DNA of 64,000 bases. Source: Komagataeibacter sp. FNDCR2 (GTDB taxonomy: Bacteria; Pseudomonadota; Alphaproteobacteria; Acetobacterales; Acetobacteraceae). Under the pieces are notes generated by a model. The model made no database searches and was not told the origin of the DNA. It saw only the letters and a program-made list of their open reading frames with translations. This document shows, one piece after another, positions 9,520 through 17,896 of the stretch. Within the stretch, counting starts at the first letter, position 1. Each line of letters starts with the position of its first letter. The stretch spans positions 1,865,001 to 1,929,000 of the forward strand of contig NZ_JAIWOU010000001.1 of NCBI RefSeq assembly GCF_021295395.1, in the 5' to 3' direction. Both the position numbers and the translations under genes were made by a program.

Positions 9520-10468
9520 GCGCGCCGCCGGTCACTTCGGCACCCACGACCTGGGTGCGGAAGTCCTGCGCCTCGATAAACACGCGCGTCACGTCGGGGT
9601 ACTGCTGCTTGATCTGGCGTTCAAGCGCGCTGACCACGGCCTCGACCTGCCCCGCGCTCATGTCGTTGCGGAAATCCACGCTGATGGCCACCAGCACGTC
9701 ATGCGGGCCGAAATGCAGGGAGCGGATCTCGTTCAGCCGCTCCACGCCCTGCGCGGCCAGCGCCATGCGGCGCAGCGCGGCCAGCACCTCCGGCGCGACA
9801 CCTTCCCCCGTCAGCAGGGACTGGGATTCCAGCGCCAGAAAGCCCGCCGTCAGGGCCAGGATGCACCCGATCACGATGGAGGCCACGCCATCGAGAACCG
9901 GCATGTCCAGCCATTCGGCCAGTATGTTGCCCAGCAACGCCACGGCCAGGCCGCACAGCGCCGCCGTATCCTCGAACAGGACCGTGAAAACGGTGGGATC
10001 CTTGCTGACCTGCACGGCCTCGACCCAGCCGCGACGGCCCTTGCCTTCCCTGCGGAAGGCGCGCAGGGCGAACAGCCAGACCGACCCCTCGAACACGATG
10101 CTGACCCCCAGCACCACGTAATTGACCACCACATGCGCCGCAGGCTGGGGGTGGAGAATATGGGTGACCCCCTCAAAAAAGGAGACACCGGCCCCTACCC
10201 CGAAAATCAGCAGCGCCACCACGAAAGTCCAGAAATACAGTTCCAGGCCATGCCCGAACGGGTGCTGCACCGTGGCCGGGCGCTGCGCGCGGCGGATACC
10301 CACCAGAAGCAGGCCCTGATTGCCGGTGTCGATGAGGGAGTGGATGGCCTCGCTCAGCATGGAGGAACTGCCGGTCAGGAAGGCCGCGCCAAATTTGGTG
10401 GCCGCCACCAGCAGGTTGCCCCCAAGGGCGGCGAAAATGACTGTTCGGGAAGATGCGGTATGCGCCAT
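9509..10468 (-). CDS. Cation diffusion facilitator family transporter
   Basis: A 319-residue CDF-family divalent metal/proton antiporter of the inner membrane. About six hydrophobic segments precede a cytoplasmic C-terminal domain of ~90 residues ending in VFIEAQDF. Metal-site residues appear in TM2 as SEAIHSLIDTGNQ (HxxxD), while TM5 reads FEDTAALCGL, where the usual His is replaced. That combination is typical of the SLC30A9/YdfM-like branch and not of ZitB/FieF. The metal cannot be assigned. The gene is convergent with serB and divergent from the nitrilase-family gene. Confidence 0.9.
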   Translation of the reverse strand: MAHTASSRTVIFAALGGNLLVAATKFGAAFLTGSSSMLSEAIHSLIDTGNQGLLLVGIRRAQRPATVQHPFGHGLELYFWTFVVALLIFGVGAGVSFFEGVTHILHPQPAAHVVVNYVVLGVSIVFEGSVWLFALRAFRREGKGRRGWVEAVQVSKDPTVFTVLFEDTAALCGLAVALLGNILAEWLDMPVLDGVASIVIGCILALTAGFLALESQSLLTGEGVAPEVLAALRRMALAAQGVERLNEIRSLHFGPHDVLVAISVDFRNDMSAGQVEAVVSALERQIKQQYPDVTRVFIEAQDFRTQVVGAEVTGGAPTP

Positions 10469-10612
10469 TGATTTTTCAATATGAAGTCTGGCTTCATCCT
10501 AGCCTTCCCCAACATCTTTTAACAGGCCGAACCCGTATTGCGCCCCCGGTTGCGGGGATGGCGGTGCCTGTCCTATGGTCGGGGCAACCTGCCCATGGAG
10601 GGATCTGTCCCG

Positions 10613-11464
10613 ATGCGCACCACTGTCATCCAGATGGCGCCCGGCGCATCCGCGCCCGAGAATATCGAACGCGCCCGCGCGCTGATCGGCGCCGCCGTCC
10701 GCTCGGACAAGCCTGAGCTGGTCATCCTGCCTGAAATGTGGAGCTGCCTTGGCGGCACACGGGACATGAAGTTCGCCGCCGCCGAAAGCCTGCCCGCCCC
10801 CGATGATTCGGGTGAGGCCGGGCCGCTGTACCGGTTCCTGTCCACCATGGCGCGCGAGCATGGCATCACGCTCCATGGCGGCTCCATAGGGGAGAAGCAT
10901 GGCGGCAGGCTGTTCAATACCTCCGTGCTGTTCGACGCGACGGGCCATGAGTGCGCGCGCTACCGCAAGATCCACCTGTTCGACGTCACCACGCCGGGCG
11001 GCGAAGGCTACCGGGAGAGTGATACCTACGAACCCGGCTCCGACATCGTGACCGCCGCCCTGCCCCATGGCATGACGGCGGGGCTGGCCATCTGTTACGA
11101 CATCCGTTTTCCCGCCCTGTTCCATGCGCTGCGCGCGCGCGGCGCGAACGTGCTGCTGGTGCCTGCCGCCTTTACGGTCGAGACCGGCCTCGCGCATTGG
11201 GAGACGCTGCTGCGCGCCCGCGCCATCGAGACCCAGTGCTGGCTGGTCGCCTGCGGCACCACCGGCACCCATACGGATGAAAGCGGCCAGAAACGCCGCA
11301 CCTACGGCCATTCCATGATCATCGACCCGTGGGGGACCATCGTGGCGCAGGTCTCGGACGGGCCGGGATGGAGCACCGCCCGCCTTGACCGGGGTGTTAC
11401 GGACAGCATCCGCGAGCGCATGCCGGTCATGGCCCATCACCGCCTGTCCATCCACACTCCATGA
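10613..11464 (+). CDS. Carbon-nitrogen hydrolase (nitrilase superfamily, Nit/omega-amidase-like)
   Basis: A 283-residue cytoplasmic amidase of the nitrilase superfamily. The catalytic triad is readable: Glu in [12 protein letters not shown], Lys in [12 protein letters not shown], and Cys in [15 protein letters not shown]. The pattern resembles the Nit1/Nit2/YafV-like branch acting on omega-amides or deaminated glutathione, but the substrate is not certain. The start at 10613 ([11 protein letters not shown]) follows GGAGGG by about 10 bases; an in-frame ATG at 10595 is less likely. Its stop overlaps the nadK start (ATGA), so the two are translationally coupled. Confidence 0.92.
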   Translation: MRTTVIQMAPGASAPENIERARALIGAAVRSDKPELVILPEMWSCLGGTRDMKFAAAESLPAPDDSGEAGPLYRFLSTMAREHGITLHGGSIGEKHGGRLFNTSVLFDATGHECARYRKIHLFDVTTPGGEGYRESDTYEPGSDIVTAALPHGMTAGLAICYDIRFPALFHALRARGANVLLVPAAFTVETGLAHWETLLRARAIETQCWLVACGTTGTHTDESGQKRRTYGHSMIIDPWGTIVAQVSDGPGWSTARLDRGVTDSIRERMPVMAHHRLSIHTP

Positions 11465-12264
11465 GTGACACATCCTACCCGGGATGGACCGACGGGGCCG
11501 TGCCCACGCGGCTGAGTTTCGCCGCCGCCCCCAACGAGAGCGCGCAGATCTGGCTGGAACGCCTGGTGGGGCAGTACGGCCAGTGCGCGCCGGAGGAAGC
11601 GGACGCCCTGATCTGCCTGGGCGGGGATGGCTTCATGCTGGAGATGCTGCATACGACGCTGGGCCGCGCGCTGCCGGTCTATGGCATCAACTGCGGGACG
11701 GTGGGCTTTCTCATGAACCCCGCCGTGCCCGACAACCTGCCCGAACGCCTGGCCGCAACACAGGCCGCCATCCTGCACCCCCTGCGCATGAAGGCCCGCA
11801 CGCGGGAGGGGGAATGCGTGCATGCGCTGGCGCTCAATGACGTGTTCCTGTTCCGCCAGACGCGGCAGGCCGCGAAAATCCGTATCGAGGTGGATGGCCG
11901 CGTGCGCCTGCCCGAACTGATATGCGATGGCGTGCTGATCTCGACCCCGGCGGGATCGACCGCCTACAACCTGTCCGCCCATGGGCCGATCGTGCCGCTT
12001 TCGGCCAACCTGCTGCCCCTGACCCCCATAAGCGCGTTCCGCCCCCGCCGGTGGCGTGGCGCCCTGCTGCCGTCCACCGCGCAGGTCCGTTTCGACATTC
12101 TGGAAACCGACAAGCGCCCCGTCGCCGCCGTTGCCGATTTTACCGAGGTGCGTGACGTCATTTCCGTCGAGATCAGCGAGGCGCGCGAACTCCACACCAC
12201 CGTCCTGTTCGATCCCGGGCAGAGCCTGTCCGAGCGGATCATAACCGAACAGTTCACCGCCTGA
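11461..12264 (+). CDS. nadK: NAD kinase
   Basis: A 267-residue NAD kinase that makes NADP+ from NAD+ with ATP. The hallmark GGDG is at residues 54-57 in [12 protein letters not shown], followed by the NAD-binding ALNDV and the [19 protein letters not shown] region. The family normally has AGGP where this protein has AHGP, which is common in alphaproteobacterial forms. The start overlaps the stop of the nitrilase-family gene (ATGA), a tight two-gene unit. The 3' end is three bases from the convergent metallopeptidase gene. Confidence 0.95.
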   Translation: MSDTSYPGWTDGAVPTRLSFAAAPNESAQIWLERLVGQYGQCAPEEADALICLGGDGFMLEMLHTTLGRALPVYGINCGTVGFLMNPAVPDNLPERLAATQAAILHPLRMKARTREGECVHALALNDVFLFRQTRQAAKIRIEVDGRVRLPELICDGVLISTPAGSTAYNLSAHGPIVPLSANLLPLTPISAFRPRRWRGALLPSTAQVRFDILETDKRPVAAVADFTEVRDVISVEISEARELHTTVLFDPGQSLSERIITEQFTA

Positions 12265-12267
12265 ACT

Positions 12268-12987
12268 TCAGGCGGACCCCAGCCGGTGCAGGCCCGCGCC
12301 ATGGGCATGGAGCCATTTTTCGGCCTGCCGGCGGTGGGGGGTGATCTGGTCCACCAGATGCCAGAAATCCGGCCCGTGGTTCATGTGCCGCAGATGCGCG
12401 AGTTCATGGGCGATGATGTAATGCTGCACTTCCCGTGGGGCCATGACCAGCCGCCAGCACAGCATGATGCCGCCATCGGATGAGCAGCTTCCCCACCGGC
12501 TGCGGGTGTCGCGCAGCCTGACCTGCGTGGGGCGGAACCCGCCCTGCGCGGCCTGAAGGCGCAGGCGCGCGGGCAGCAGATGCTCCGCCTGCGCGCGCAG
12601 CCAGGCCATGACACGGCGCGCGATGAATTCCTCCGCGCCGCTGACATGCAGCAGCCCCTCTTCCAGCCATACGCCGCGCCGCGCCTGTGGCGCGTGACGG
12701 ATCTCGTGGCTTTGCCCATCAAGCAGGACATGGCCGCCATGGCGCAGTTCCGCCCGGGGCGGCAGGCGCGACAGCCCCGCCGCGACCCATGCGGAATGCG
12801 CGCGCAGCAGCGCCAGCCCGTCCGCCCTGCGCGCGCCACGCGGCAGAGTGATGATGACATGCCCGCTGCGCGGGTCGATGCGCATGGAAATGCGCCGCGC
12901 CCGCGGCGAGGCCCGCCACTGCACCGCCACCTGGCCCGAGGCGATGGGCACGACTTCGGTCGCGGGCGCCTTCGCCCCCGTGGTCAT
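12268..12987 (-). CDS. YgjP-like (DUF45) zinc metallopeptidase
   Basis: A 239-residue protein of the YgjP/SprT-like metallopeptidase family. The zinc site is HELAHLRHMNH (HExxH with a downstream His), followed by the usual GPDFWHLVDQITP. Upstream is the family-specific RDTRSRWGSCSSDG. The N-terminal half (RRISMRIDPRSGHVIITLPRG) is the typical small beta domain. No signal peptide, so cytoplasmic. It starts inside the stop of the YcgN-like gene (ATGA overlap) and so is likely cotranslated with it. The physiological substrate of the family is not well established. Confidence 0.9.
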   Translation of the reverse strand: MTTGAKAPATEVVPIASGQVAVQWRASPRARRISMRIDPRSGHVIITLPRGARRADGLALLRAHSAWVAAGLSRLPPRAELRHGGHVLLDGQSHEIRHAPQARRGVWLEEGLLHVSGAEEFIARRVMAWLRAQAEHLLPARLRLQAAQGGFRPTQVRLRDTRSRWGSCSSDGGIMLCWRLVMAPREVQHYIIAHELAHLRHMNHGPDFWHLVDQITPHRRQAEKWLHAHGAGLHRLGSA

Positions 12988-13475
12988 GAACGCCGGGGCG
13001 GGGGCGTGCGGCGGAAGGCATGCCGGGGCGCTTCGCCCGGCCAGTCGATCACATGATCCTCCAGCATGCCCGCCTCACGTTCGCTGACCACCCGGCCACT
13101 GACGGATATGCCCGCCTCATGCACGCTCTCGTGCGTGCCGGACACGAGTGGGTGCCACCATGGCAGGGGTTCGCCATCACGCACCAGAATGTAGCCGCAG
13201 GTGGGGGGAAGCCAGTCGATATCGGCCAGCATGTCCGGCGTGAGGCTGATGCAGTCCTGCACCCGGCGCTGGCGATGGGCATAGTCGGTGCACTGGCAGG
13301 TTCCGGTATCGAGCAGGCGGCAGGCGACATCGGTGAACAGCACCTCGTCCGTCTCGTCCTCGCGCAGCTTGTGCAGGCAGCACCGCCCACAGCCGTCACA
13401 CAGCGATTCCCACTGCGCGCGCGACATCTCTTTCAGCGGCGTCGTTTCCCAAAAGGGAGGGTTATCGTCCGTCAT
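12984..13475 (-). CDS. YcgN/UPF0260 family cysteine-cluster protein
   Basis: A 163-residue member of the YcgN (UPF0260, zinc/iron-chelating CxxCxxCC-type) family. The N-terminus WESLCDGCGRCCLHKLRED shows the cysteine cluster, with further cysteines in VACRLLDTGTCQCTDYAHR and the LPPTCGY segment. The start at 13475 (MTDDNPPFWETTPL) is the family start; the in-frame ATG 48 bases upstream is not. It overlaps the YgjP-like gene by four bases. Function is unassigned in the family; metal or cluster binding is likely from the cysteines. Confidence 0.9.
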   Translation of the reverse strand: MTDDNPPFWETTPLKEMSRAQWESLCDGCGRCCLHKLREDETDEVLFTDVACRLLDTGTCQCTDYAHRQRRVQDCISLTPDMLADIDWLPPTCGYILVRDGEPLPWWHPLVSGTHESVHEAGISVSGRVVSEREAGMLEDHVIDWPGEAPRHAFRRTPPPRRS

Positions 13476-13509
13476 GTGCGTGATCCCGCCGTATCCAGTC
13501 CATGAAAAT

Positions 13510-13974
13510 TCACTGCCGCGCACCCGCCGCCAGTACGCAGAGCACGATCATCCCCCCCGAGAACACGCCCACACCCGCGACCGGCCCCCCCAGCAGGGGC
13601 AGCCAGACCAGCCGGAGCCGCGCCTTCGCATCCGCCCCCAGCCCGCTGGCCGTACGGACCAGACCGGGGGGAATCCGGTCCATGACCCGCAAGATCGGCC
13701 ACATGGCGGCGGGCGCGCCCAGCACGCCCTGCACCACGCTGCCCGCAACACCCATCGGCTGTGCGACAGTGGGCCACCATAACGCAAGCCATAGCCCCGG
13801 CAGCGCGAGGGCCAGCATCAGCCCGCGCAGCACGACGCAGCGCGCGGGCCATGCCCCGTGCACCACGGCCCGCACCGCCAGCACCAGCATGCACGCACCC
13901 AGCAGCCCCGCCGCCGTGCAGGCCCCGTCCAGCCCCATCAGGCCGGCAGGCCGCAGCGCCATGTCTGGCAGCAT
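13510..13974 (-). CDS. Very short ABC permease-like membrane protein
   Basis: A 154-residue hydrophobic protein with about four membrane segments. Residues 106-127 (RTASGLGADAKARLRLVWLPLL) resemble the EAA loop of binding-protein-dependent permeases (…aA.sLGA…fr.v.LPll), followed by a last membrane segment. Normal permeases of this type have at least five or six segments and over 200 residues, so this is a shortened form. The start ATG at 13974 overlaps the stop of the binding-protein gene (ATGA). The overlap and intact frame argue that it is expressed. Assignment as a permease rests on the EAA-like loop and context. Confidence 0.65.
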   Translation of the reverse strand: MLPDMALRPAGLMGLDGACTAAGLLGACMLVLAVRAVVHGAWPARCVVLRGLMLALALPGLWLALWWPTVAQPMGVAGSVVQGVLGAPAAMWPILRVMDRIPPGLVRTASGLGADAKARLRLVWLPLLGGPVAGVGVFSGGMIVLCVLAAGARQ

Positions 13975-15032
13975 CAGCCCGCGTCCCGCAGCCAGGTGTC
14001 GAACCGCTGCGACAGGGGGGCGTAATGGGTCTGCCAGAACTGCACGTCCATGGGCAGTGCGGTGCCCGGCGCGGCCCCGGCGGGCTGCTGCGCGGCGGCG
14101 GGATAGCGGGTCAGGAAGTCGGCCTGCCGGTCGGGCTGGACAATGAAGTGCAGCAGGTTGCGCGACTGCACCAGTTGCTCCGCCGACTGGCCCGCCACGA
14201 CCCCCCATGACAGGCCATAGGACAGCGCCATGTCCGTATTGACCCCGATCGTATCCCGGCGGCGCGCGGCGATGGTGCGTACCGCATCCGCCGGTGCGCT
14301 GCTCATCAGCACCTGCCCGCGTTCAAGGATACTGGCGGCATCGGCGGGCGTGGACCACCACGTTATGTAAGGCCGCAACTGGCTGAGCTTGCGAAAGGCG
14401 CGCTCCACCCCCTCCGGCGTGGCCAGCTGGCCATAGACATCGGCCGGGGCGACGCCATCGGCCATAAGCGCGATTTCCAGCGTCGTGCGCGGGTCGCGCC
14501 GCAGGCCACGCTTGCCGGGAAAGCGCACGATGTCCCAGAAATCGGCCCAGCGCGGCGCCGTCCTGCGCCATGCCTGGTCCCACGCCACCACCACCTGCGT
14601 GGTCAGCCCCGGCGCGCCGCAGCCATCGGGGTTGGCGCTGCTGCCCGCCAGATGCACGACCAGACCCTGCATGCAGGCGGCGCGGATGGTGCTGTCCTCG
14701 GTAAAGACCAGCGACCATGGGCCGCCGCTGCCCGCGTGCAGGCCATGGCTGTCCAGTTCCGCCAGGGTGCCACTCCAGACCCTGCGCGCCACCGCCTGAC
14801 CGGACGCCCGGGCAAAGGGCTGGAAAAACGCCATATTCTGCGCCTGTTCCAGCCGCGAATCCATTGTCGCCACCACCAGGGCGGGTCTGGCGCGCACATG
14901 CGCGGCGGCCGCGCACGCAGGCAGCATGGACAGACCACCCACCACAAGCAGGGGGAGCAGGGCTGGATGGCGGAAACGGCAGGGCACGAACGGGGGCGCG
15001 AACTGGGGCACGGACAGGAAACGATCTTTCAC
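13974..15032 (-). CDS. PotD-like periplasmic substrate-binding protein
   Basis: A ~352-residue exported protein resembling polyamine/iron-type binding proteins (PotD/AfuA fold). A signal peptide (FRHPALLPLLVVGG, then MLPACAAAAHV) precedes the mature domain beginning ALVVATMDSRLEQAQNMAFF. PRWADFWDIVRFPGKRGLRRDP is the characteristic middle segment (compare the SWADLWDP…GKvall motif of PotD). The start is uncertain; I use GTG 15032, just after the upstream stop, because no ATG precedes the signal peptide in the free space. It sits between the ATPase-like gene (24 bases) and the short permease (overlap). The ligand is not predictable. Confidence 0.75.
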   Translation of the reverse strand: MKDRFLSVPQFAPPFVPCRFRHPALLPLLVVGGLSMLPACAAAAHVRARPALVVATMDSRLEQAQNMAFFQPFARASGQAVARRVWSGTLAELDSHGLHAGSGGPWSLVFTEDSTIRAACMQGLVVHLAGSSANPDGCGAPGLTTQVVVAWDQAWRRTAPRWADFWDIVRFPGKRGLRRDPRTTLEIALMADGVAPADVYGQLATPEGVERAFRKLSQLRPYITWWSTPADAASILERGQVLMSSAPADAVRTIAARRRDTIGVNTDMALSYGLSWGVVAGQSAEQLVQSRNLLHFIVQPDRQADFLTRYPAAAQQPAGAAPGTALPMDVQFWQTHYAPLSQRFDTWLRDAG

Positions 15033-15055
15033 ACACTGTTGAGGAACGCCGGACG

Positions 15056-16171
15056 CTACCCCATTTCCCCCCGGAACGGAAAGGCAATTGCCTGCCCCGG
15101 CTGCCATGCCAGCAGGGCGGTCCGCCCCGGCGCCACGCGCTGGAGGGCGGCCGTGGGGGGACGGCGGGCCAGCAGTTCCTCCCCATTTTCCAGCCGGAAG
15201 CGCAGCAGCACATGGTCCCCCATCTGCCGCAGATCCGTCAGCGTCGCCTCCAGCGGCGGCGGGCCATCGGGCTCGGCGCTGACCATCATGCCGGGACGGG
15301 TGGGAAAGATGACCGCGATCTGGTCGGGGCGGATGCACAGCGTGGCCAGATGGTCCGCCGCCACGTCCGGCGCGGCCATGGCCTCCACCGGCAGGCCGCC
15401 GGGCAGGTGCGCCATGGCCACGTCATCCTCCACCGTGGCCACGCGCACCGTCAGGCTGTTGGCATGGCCGAATCCGGTGGCGACCCGGTCACAGGCCGGG
15501 CGTTCAAACAGATCCAGCGCGCTGCCCGCCTGCACGATTTCCATGCCGGACATGTAGGCGATCGTATCGCCCAGCAGCAGCGCGTCCTCACGCTCACGCG
15601 TCAGCAGCACCACGCACAGCCCGCGCGCGCGGACAAGCCGGCCAATCAGGCGGTGCATGGTCGCCCGGCTGGCGGGCGGCAGGCGCGTGAACGGGTCTTC
15701 CAGCACCAGCACGGCCGGATCCCACACCAGTGCGCGGCCGATCATGACCCGCAGCGCCTGTTCGGGCGCGAGCGTGGCGGGGCGGGCGGCTTCCAGCCCG
15801 TCCAGACCCAGCAGCGCGAGAATGGCGCTGACCCGCGCGGCCACGGCCTGCGCGCCCAGCCCGCGCGCGCGCAGGGCGAAGGCCAGGTTGGCCTGCACGT
15901 TCAGATGCGGAAACAGCGGATCCCGCCACCCCACCAGCGCGCAGGGACGCCGCGCCGCGGGCCATCGGGTCACGTCGGTACCATCGACAAGGATATGCCC
16001 GGCATGCACCAACGCATGCCCCGCAAGCATATCTGCCAGTACGGACAGACATTCGCCCCGGTCGTTCACGATAGCCAGACACGCACCCGTCCCGGCGGAA
16101 AACGACAGGTCCGGCGCATCGGGAAATGCCTTCAGCGCCTTGGCAACCAGCCTTATGGAGAAAGGAGACAT
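15056..16171 (-). CDS. PotA-like ABC protein lacking all catalytic motifs
   Basis: A 371-residue protein collinear with spermidine/iron-type ABC ATPases (PotA/FbpC): an ATPase-like domain to about residue 240, then a TOBE-like C-terminal domain. Landmarks align (LFPHLNVQANLAFALR, RALVWDPAVLVLEDP, EDALLLGDTIAYM), but each catalytic element is changed. The Walker A site reads NDRGECLS (36-43, no Lys), the Q-loop Gln is gone, the LSGGQ signature reads LAPEQ (134-138), the Walker B/catalytic pair reads ED for DE, and the H-loop His is Arg (192). The frame is intact over 371 codons. An in-frame ATG at 16228 is an alternative start. It probably cannot hydrolyse ATP. Confidence 0.8.
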   Translation of the reverse strand: MSPFSIRLVAKALKAFPDAPDLSFSAGTGACLAIVNDRGECLSVLADMLAGHALVHAGHILVDGTDVTRWPAARRPCALVGWRDPLFPHLNVQANLAFALRARGLGAQAVAARVSAILALLGLDGLEAARPATLAPEQALRVMIGRALVWDPAVLVLEDPFTRLPPASRATMHRLIGRLVRARGLCVVLLTREREDALLLGDTIAYMSGMEIVQAGSALDLFERPACDRVATGFGHANSLTVRVATVEDDVAMAHLPGGLPVEAMAAPDVAADHLATLCIRPDQIAVIFPTRPGMMVSAEPDGPPPLEATLTDLRQMGDHVLLRFRLENGEELLARRPPTAALQRVAPGRTALLAWQPGQAIAFPFRGEMG

Positions 16172-16271
16172 GCGATAACAGAAACCTGACTGGGGGGATA
16201 AGGCGTTATAAGCGATGGTTGCCTCCATACCAGAGGATTATCGGCTTCACCCGCCATAAAAGGACAGGACA

Positions 16272-16529
16272 ATGAGCAAGACAGACACCATCAAGCAGGT
16301 CACCCACGAAGACCTGCAGGCCCTGAAAAGCCACATTGAAAACCTGCTGCACTCCCACGGCAAGCAGGCCCTGCACGACGCCGCCGGCAAGGCGGAGCAC
16401 CTGATCACCAACGCGCGTGAAACCATTGCGGAACACGCCCCCAAGAGCGGTTGCTCCCGGGTCCGCCCGCTTGTGGCTATCGCCATTTTCTCGGTGATCA
16501 GCTATTTTCTTGGCCGCGCAACGAAATAA
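16272..16529 (+). CDS. DUF883 (ElaB/YqjD-like) membrane-anchored protein
   Basis: An 85-residue protein of the ElaB/YgaM/YqjD family. It is an amphipathic helical region (residues 1-60, DLQALKSHIENLLHSHGKQAL, then repeated Ala/Glu helices) with one C-terminal membrane helix (LVAIAIFSVISYFLGRATK). In E. coli, family members bind ribosomes or localise to the inner membrane in stationary phase. It is followed 40 bases later by another small membrane protein and divergent from the ABC-like operon. Confidence 0.85.
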   Translation: MSKTDTIKQVTHEDLQALKSHIENLLHSHGKQALHDAAGKAEHLITNARETIAEHAPKSGCSRVRPLVAIAIFSVISYFLGRATK

Positions 16530-16569
16530 GGCATTCTAGCCTGCTGCAACCAGAGGATATGCGAGCATC

Positions 16570-17004
16570 ATGAGAATAGGCGAAATCGGTAAAACCATCA
16601 TCGAAGGGGAACTGACCCTACGCAAGCTGATGGCAATCCGTCTTGGTCGTCAGGCCGCTTTTCTGGTTGTAGCAGCTATATTTGCTTTCTTCGCCGTCAT
16701 TTCGGGCCATGGCCTGCTGTGGGCCTTCTGTTACCAGACGCTGGGCTTCAGCGCGCTTGGCGCGGCGGCGGCGGTGTTCGCGGCCGATGTGGTGGTGGTA
16801 CTGATGGGGCTGGTCCTGGGGCGGCGGTCCTACATGACGCCGGAAGAAATCCGCGTGCGATTCGCCCGCGAACACGCCCTGAACGAGCTGCGGCAGACCG
16901 TCGCCCTCTCCGCCGTGGCGACGGCGGTGGCGGGCCCGCTGACCCGCCATACGGCCCGCACCCTGTGGAGCCTGTTCCAGGTCGTGACAGGACGCCGCAA
17001 ATAA
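16570..17004 (+). CDS. Small membrane protein (holin superfamily III-like)
   Basis: A 144-residue protein with two membrane helices (AAFLVVAAIFAFFAVISGHGLLW and LGAAAAVFAADVVVVLMGLVLG) and a basic C-terminal region with an amphipathic helix. The pattern resembles the 'putative Actinobacterial Holin-X / phage holin superfamily III' family that commonly follows DUF883 genes; it is not a sign of a phage here. It is probably cotranscribed with the DUF883 gene, and the pair may help the membrane under stress. The family assignment is by pattern only. Confidence 0.75.
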   Translation: MRIGEIGKTIIEGELTLRKLMAIRLGRQAAFLVVAAIFAFFAVISGHGLLWAFCYQTLGFSALGAAAAVFAADVVVVLMGLVLGRRSYMTPEEIRVRFAREHALNELRQTVALSAVATAVAGPLTRHTARTLWSLFQVVTGRRK

Positions 17005-17038
17005 CCGCGCGGGGCCACCGTGCCGACTCCGCGCCGGG

Positions 17039-17072
17039 CTATCTGGCAATGATCTACGTCATTGCCAGATAG
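17039..17072. repeat. Perfect 14-bp inverted repeat between the holin-like and marR genes
   Basis: CTATCTGGCAATGA (17039-17052) and TCATTGCCAGATAG (17059-17072) are perfect inverse complements with a 6-base spacer TCTACG. It lies 35 bases after one stop codon and about 124 bases before the marR start. There is no T run after either arm. It could be a terminator stem or a binding site for a dimeric regulator such as the adjacent MarR protein. Confidence 0.8.
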
Positions 17073-17195
17073 TATCCATGCCGAAATTGCATTGGCTCAC
17101 ATTGTCGTTTTCTGGAAACGTGCGGCGGACGGATATACTAAGCACGCGAATGGTTTGCATGCTTCATAACTGTATGTCCCCGCTGACGGAACAGA

Positions 17196-17678
17196 ATGCC
17201 CGATCTGGAGCGCAATGAGAAAGAACTGTCGTTTGGTCGTCGCCTCGCCCGGCTGGGTGCGGCATGGCGGCGGCAGGTCGATCACGATCTGCGCGAATAT
17301 GGCCTGACCGAGGCGACATGGCGGCCGGTCCTGTACCTTGGCCTGCTGCCGCCGCCCGTCCGCCAGACCGATCTGGTGCGCGCGCTTGAAATCGAGGCCC
17401 CGTCCGTTGGCCGCCTGCTTGACGTGCTGGAACGCAGCGGGCTCGTCTTCCGCTCCCCCGACCGCGAGGACAAACGCTCCAAGCTCGTCAGCCTGACGGA
17501 AAAGGGAGAGCGCACCGCGCGTCAGGTCCGCCACGCGGTGGAAGCCGTCTCGCGCCGCCTGCTCCAGGGCATATCCACCCCCGAACTGCTGGCGTGCTAT
17601 TCGGTCTTTGAACGGATCGAGGCCAATCTGCACAACCGGAGCTTCCAGCCGGCCGAAATGGCGGGAAGCCGGTCATGA
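17196..17678 (+). CDS. MarR-family transcriptional regulator
   Basis: A 160-residue MarR-family regulator. A winged helix-turn-helix (RQTDLVRALEIEAPSVGRLL as helix-turn-helix, then the wing SPDREDKRSKLVSLTEKG with the conserved DxRxxxL pattern) is flanked by dimerisation helices. It heads the efflux operon that follows, so it most likely represses that operon and responds to aromatic or phenolic substrates, as MarR proteins of such operons do. A perfect 14-bp inverted repeat lies about 124 bases upstream. Its stop overlaps an ATG (ATGA) at 17675. Confidence 0.92.
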   Translation: MPDLERNEKELSFGRRLARLGAAWRRQVDHDLREYGLTEATWRPVLYLGLLPPPVRQTDLVRALEIEAPSVGRLLDVLERSGLVFRSPDREDKRSKLVSLTEKGERTARQVRHAVEAVSRRLLQGISTPELLACYSVFERIEANLHNRSFQPAEMAGSRS

Positions 17679-17896
17679 CCCCTGTTTTTCGCACTGCCGC
17701 CATAGGCATGCGCCCCACTGGCGGCTTCCATGCCGCGCGGCACCGGGTGTCGGCATCTTTGCGCCCTGCCGGCATTGCCGGTTTCTTCTGGTCGCCCGGT
17801 CAGCTACAGATAGCGATGCAGGGGGGCGAAAGCCGTCATCGCCCGTCCGCGCCTGATTCTCCTTCAACGGGACCGTTCCGAATGAGACCCGCCTGA
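17675..17896 (+). other. Short coupled reading frame where a FUSC pump gene is expected
   Basis: A 73-codon frame whose ATG overlaps the marR stop (ATGA) and whose stop overlaps the next start (TGATG). Its product has no membrane segment and matches no family I recognise. In related MarR-DUF1656-HlyD-OMF operons a FUSC (AaeB-like) inner-membrane pump gene of ~2 kb often lies here. The perfect coupling at both ends with no recognisable content is what an internal deletion of such a gene would leave. It could equally be a spacer with a chance frame. I do not claim a product. Confidence 0.3.

Noticed and set aside
16272-17004. A phage lysis cassette from the holin-like protein
   Set aside because: Its neighbour is a DUF883 protein and there is no endolysin; the pair is a usual chromosomal small-membrane-protein unit.
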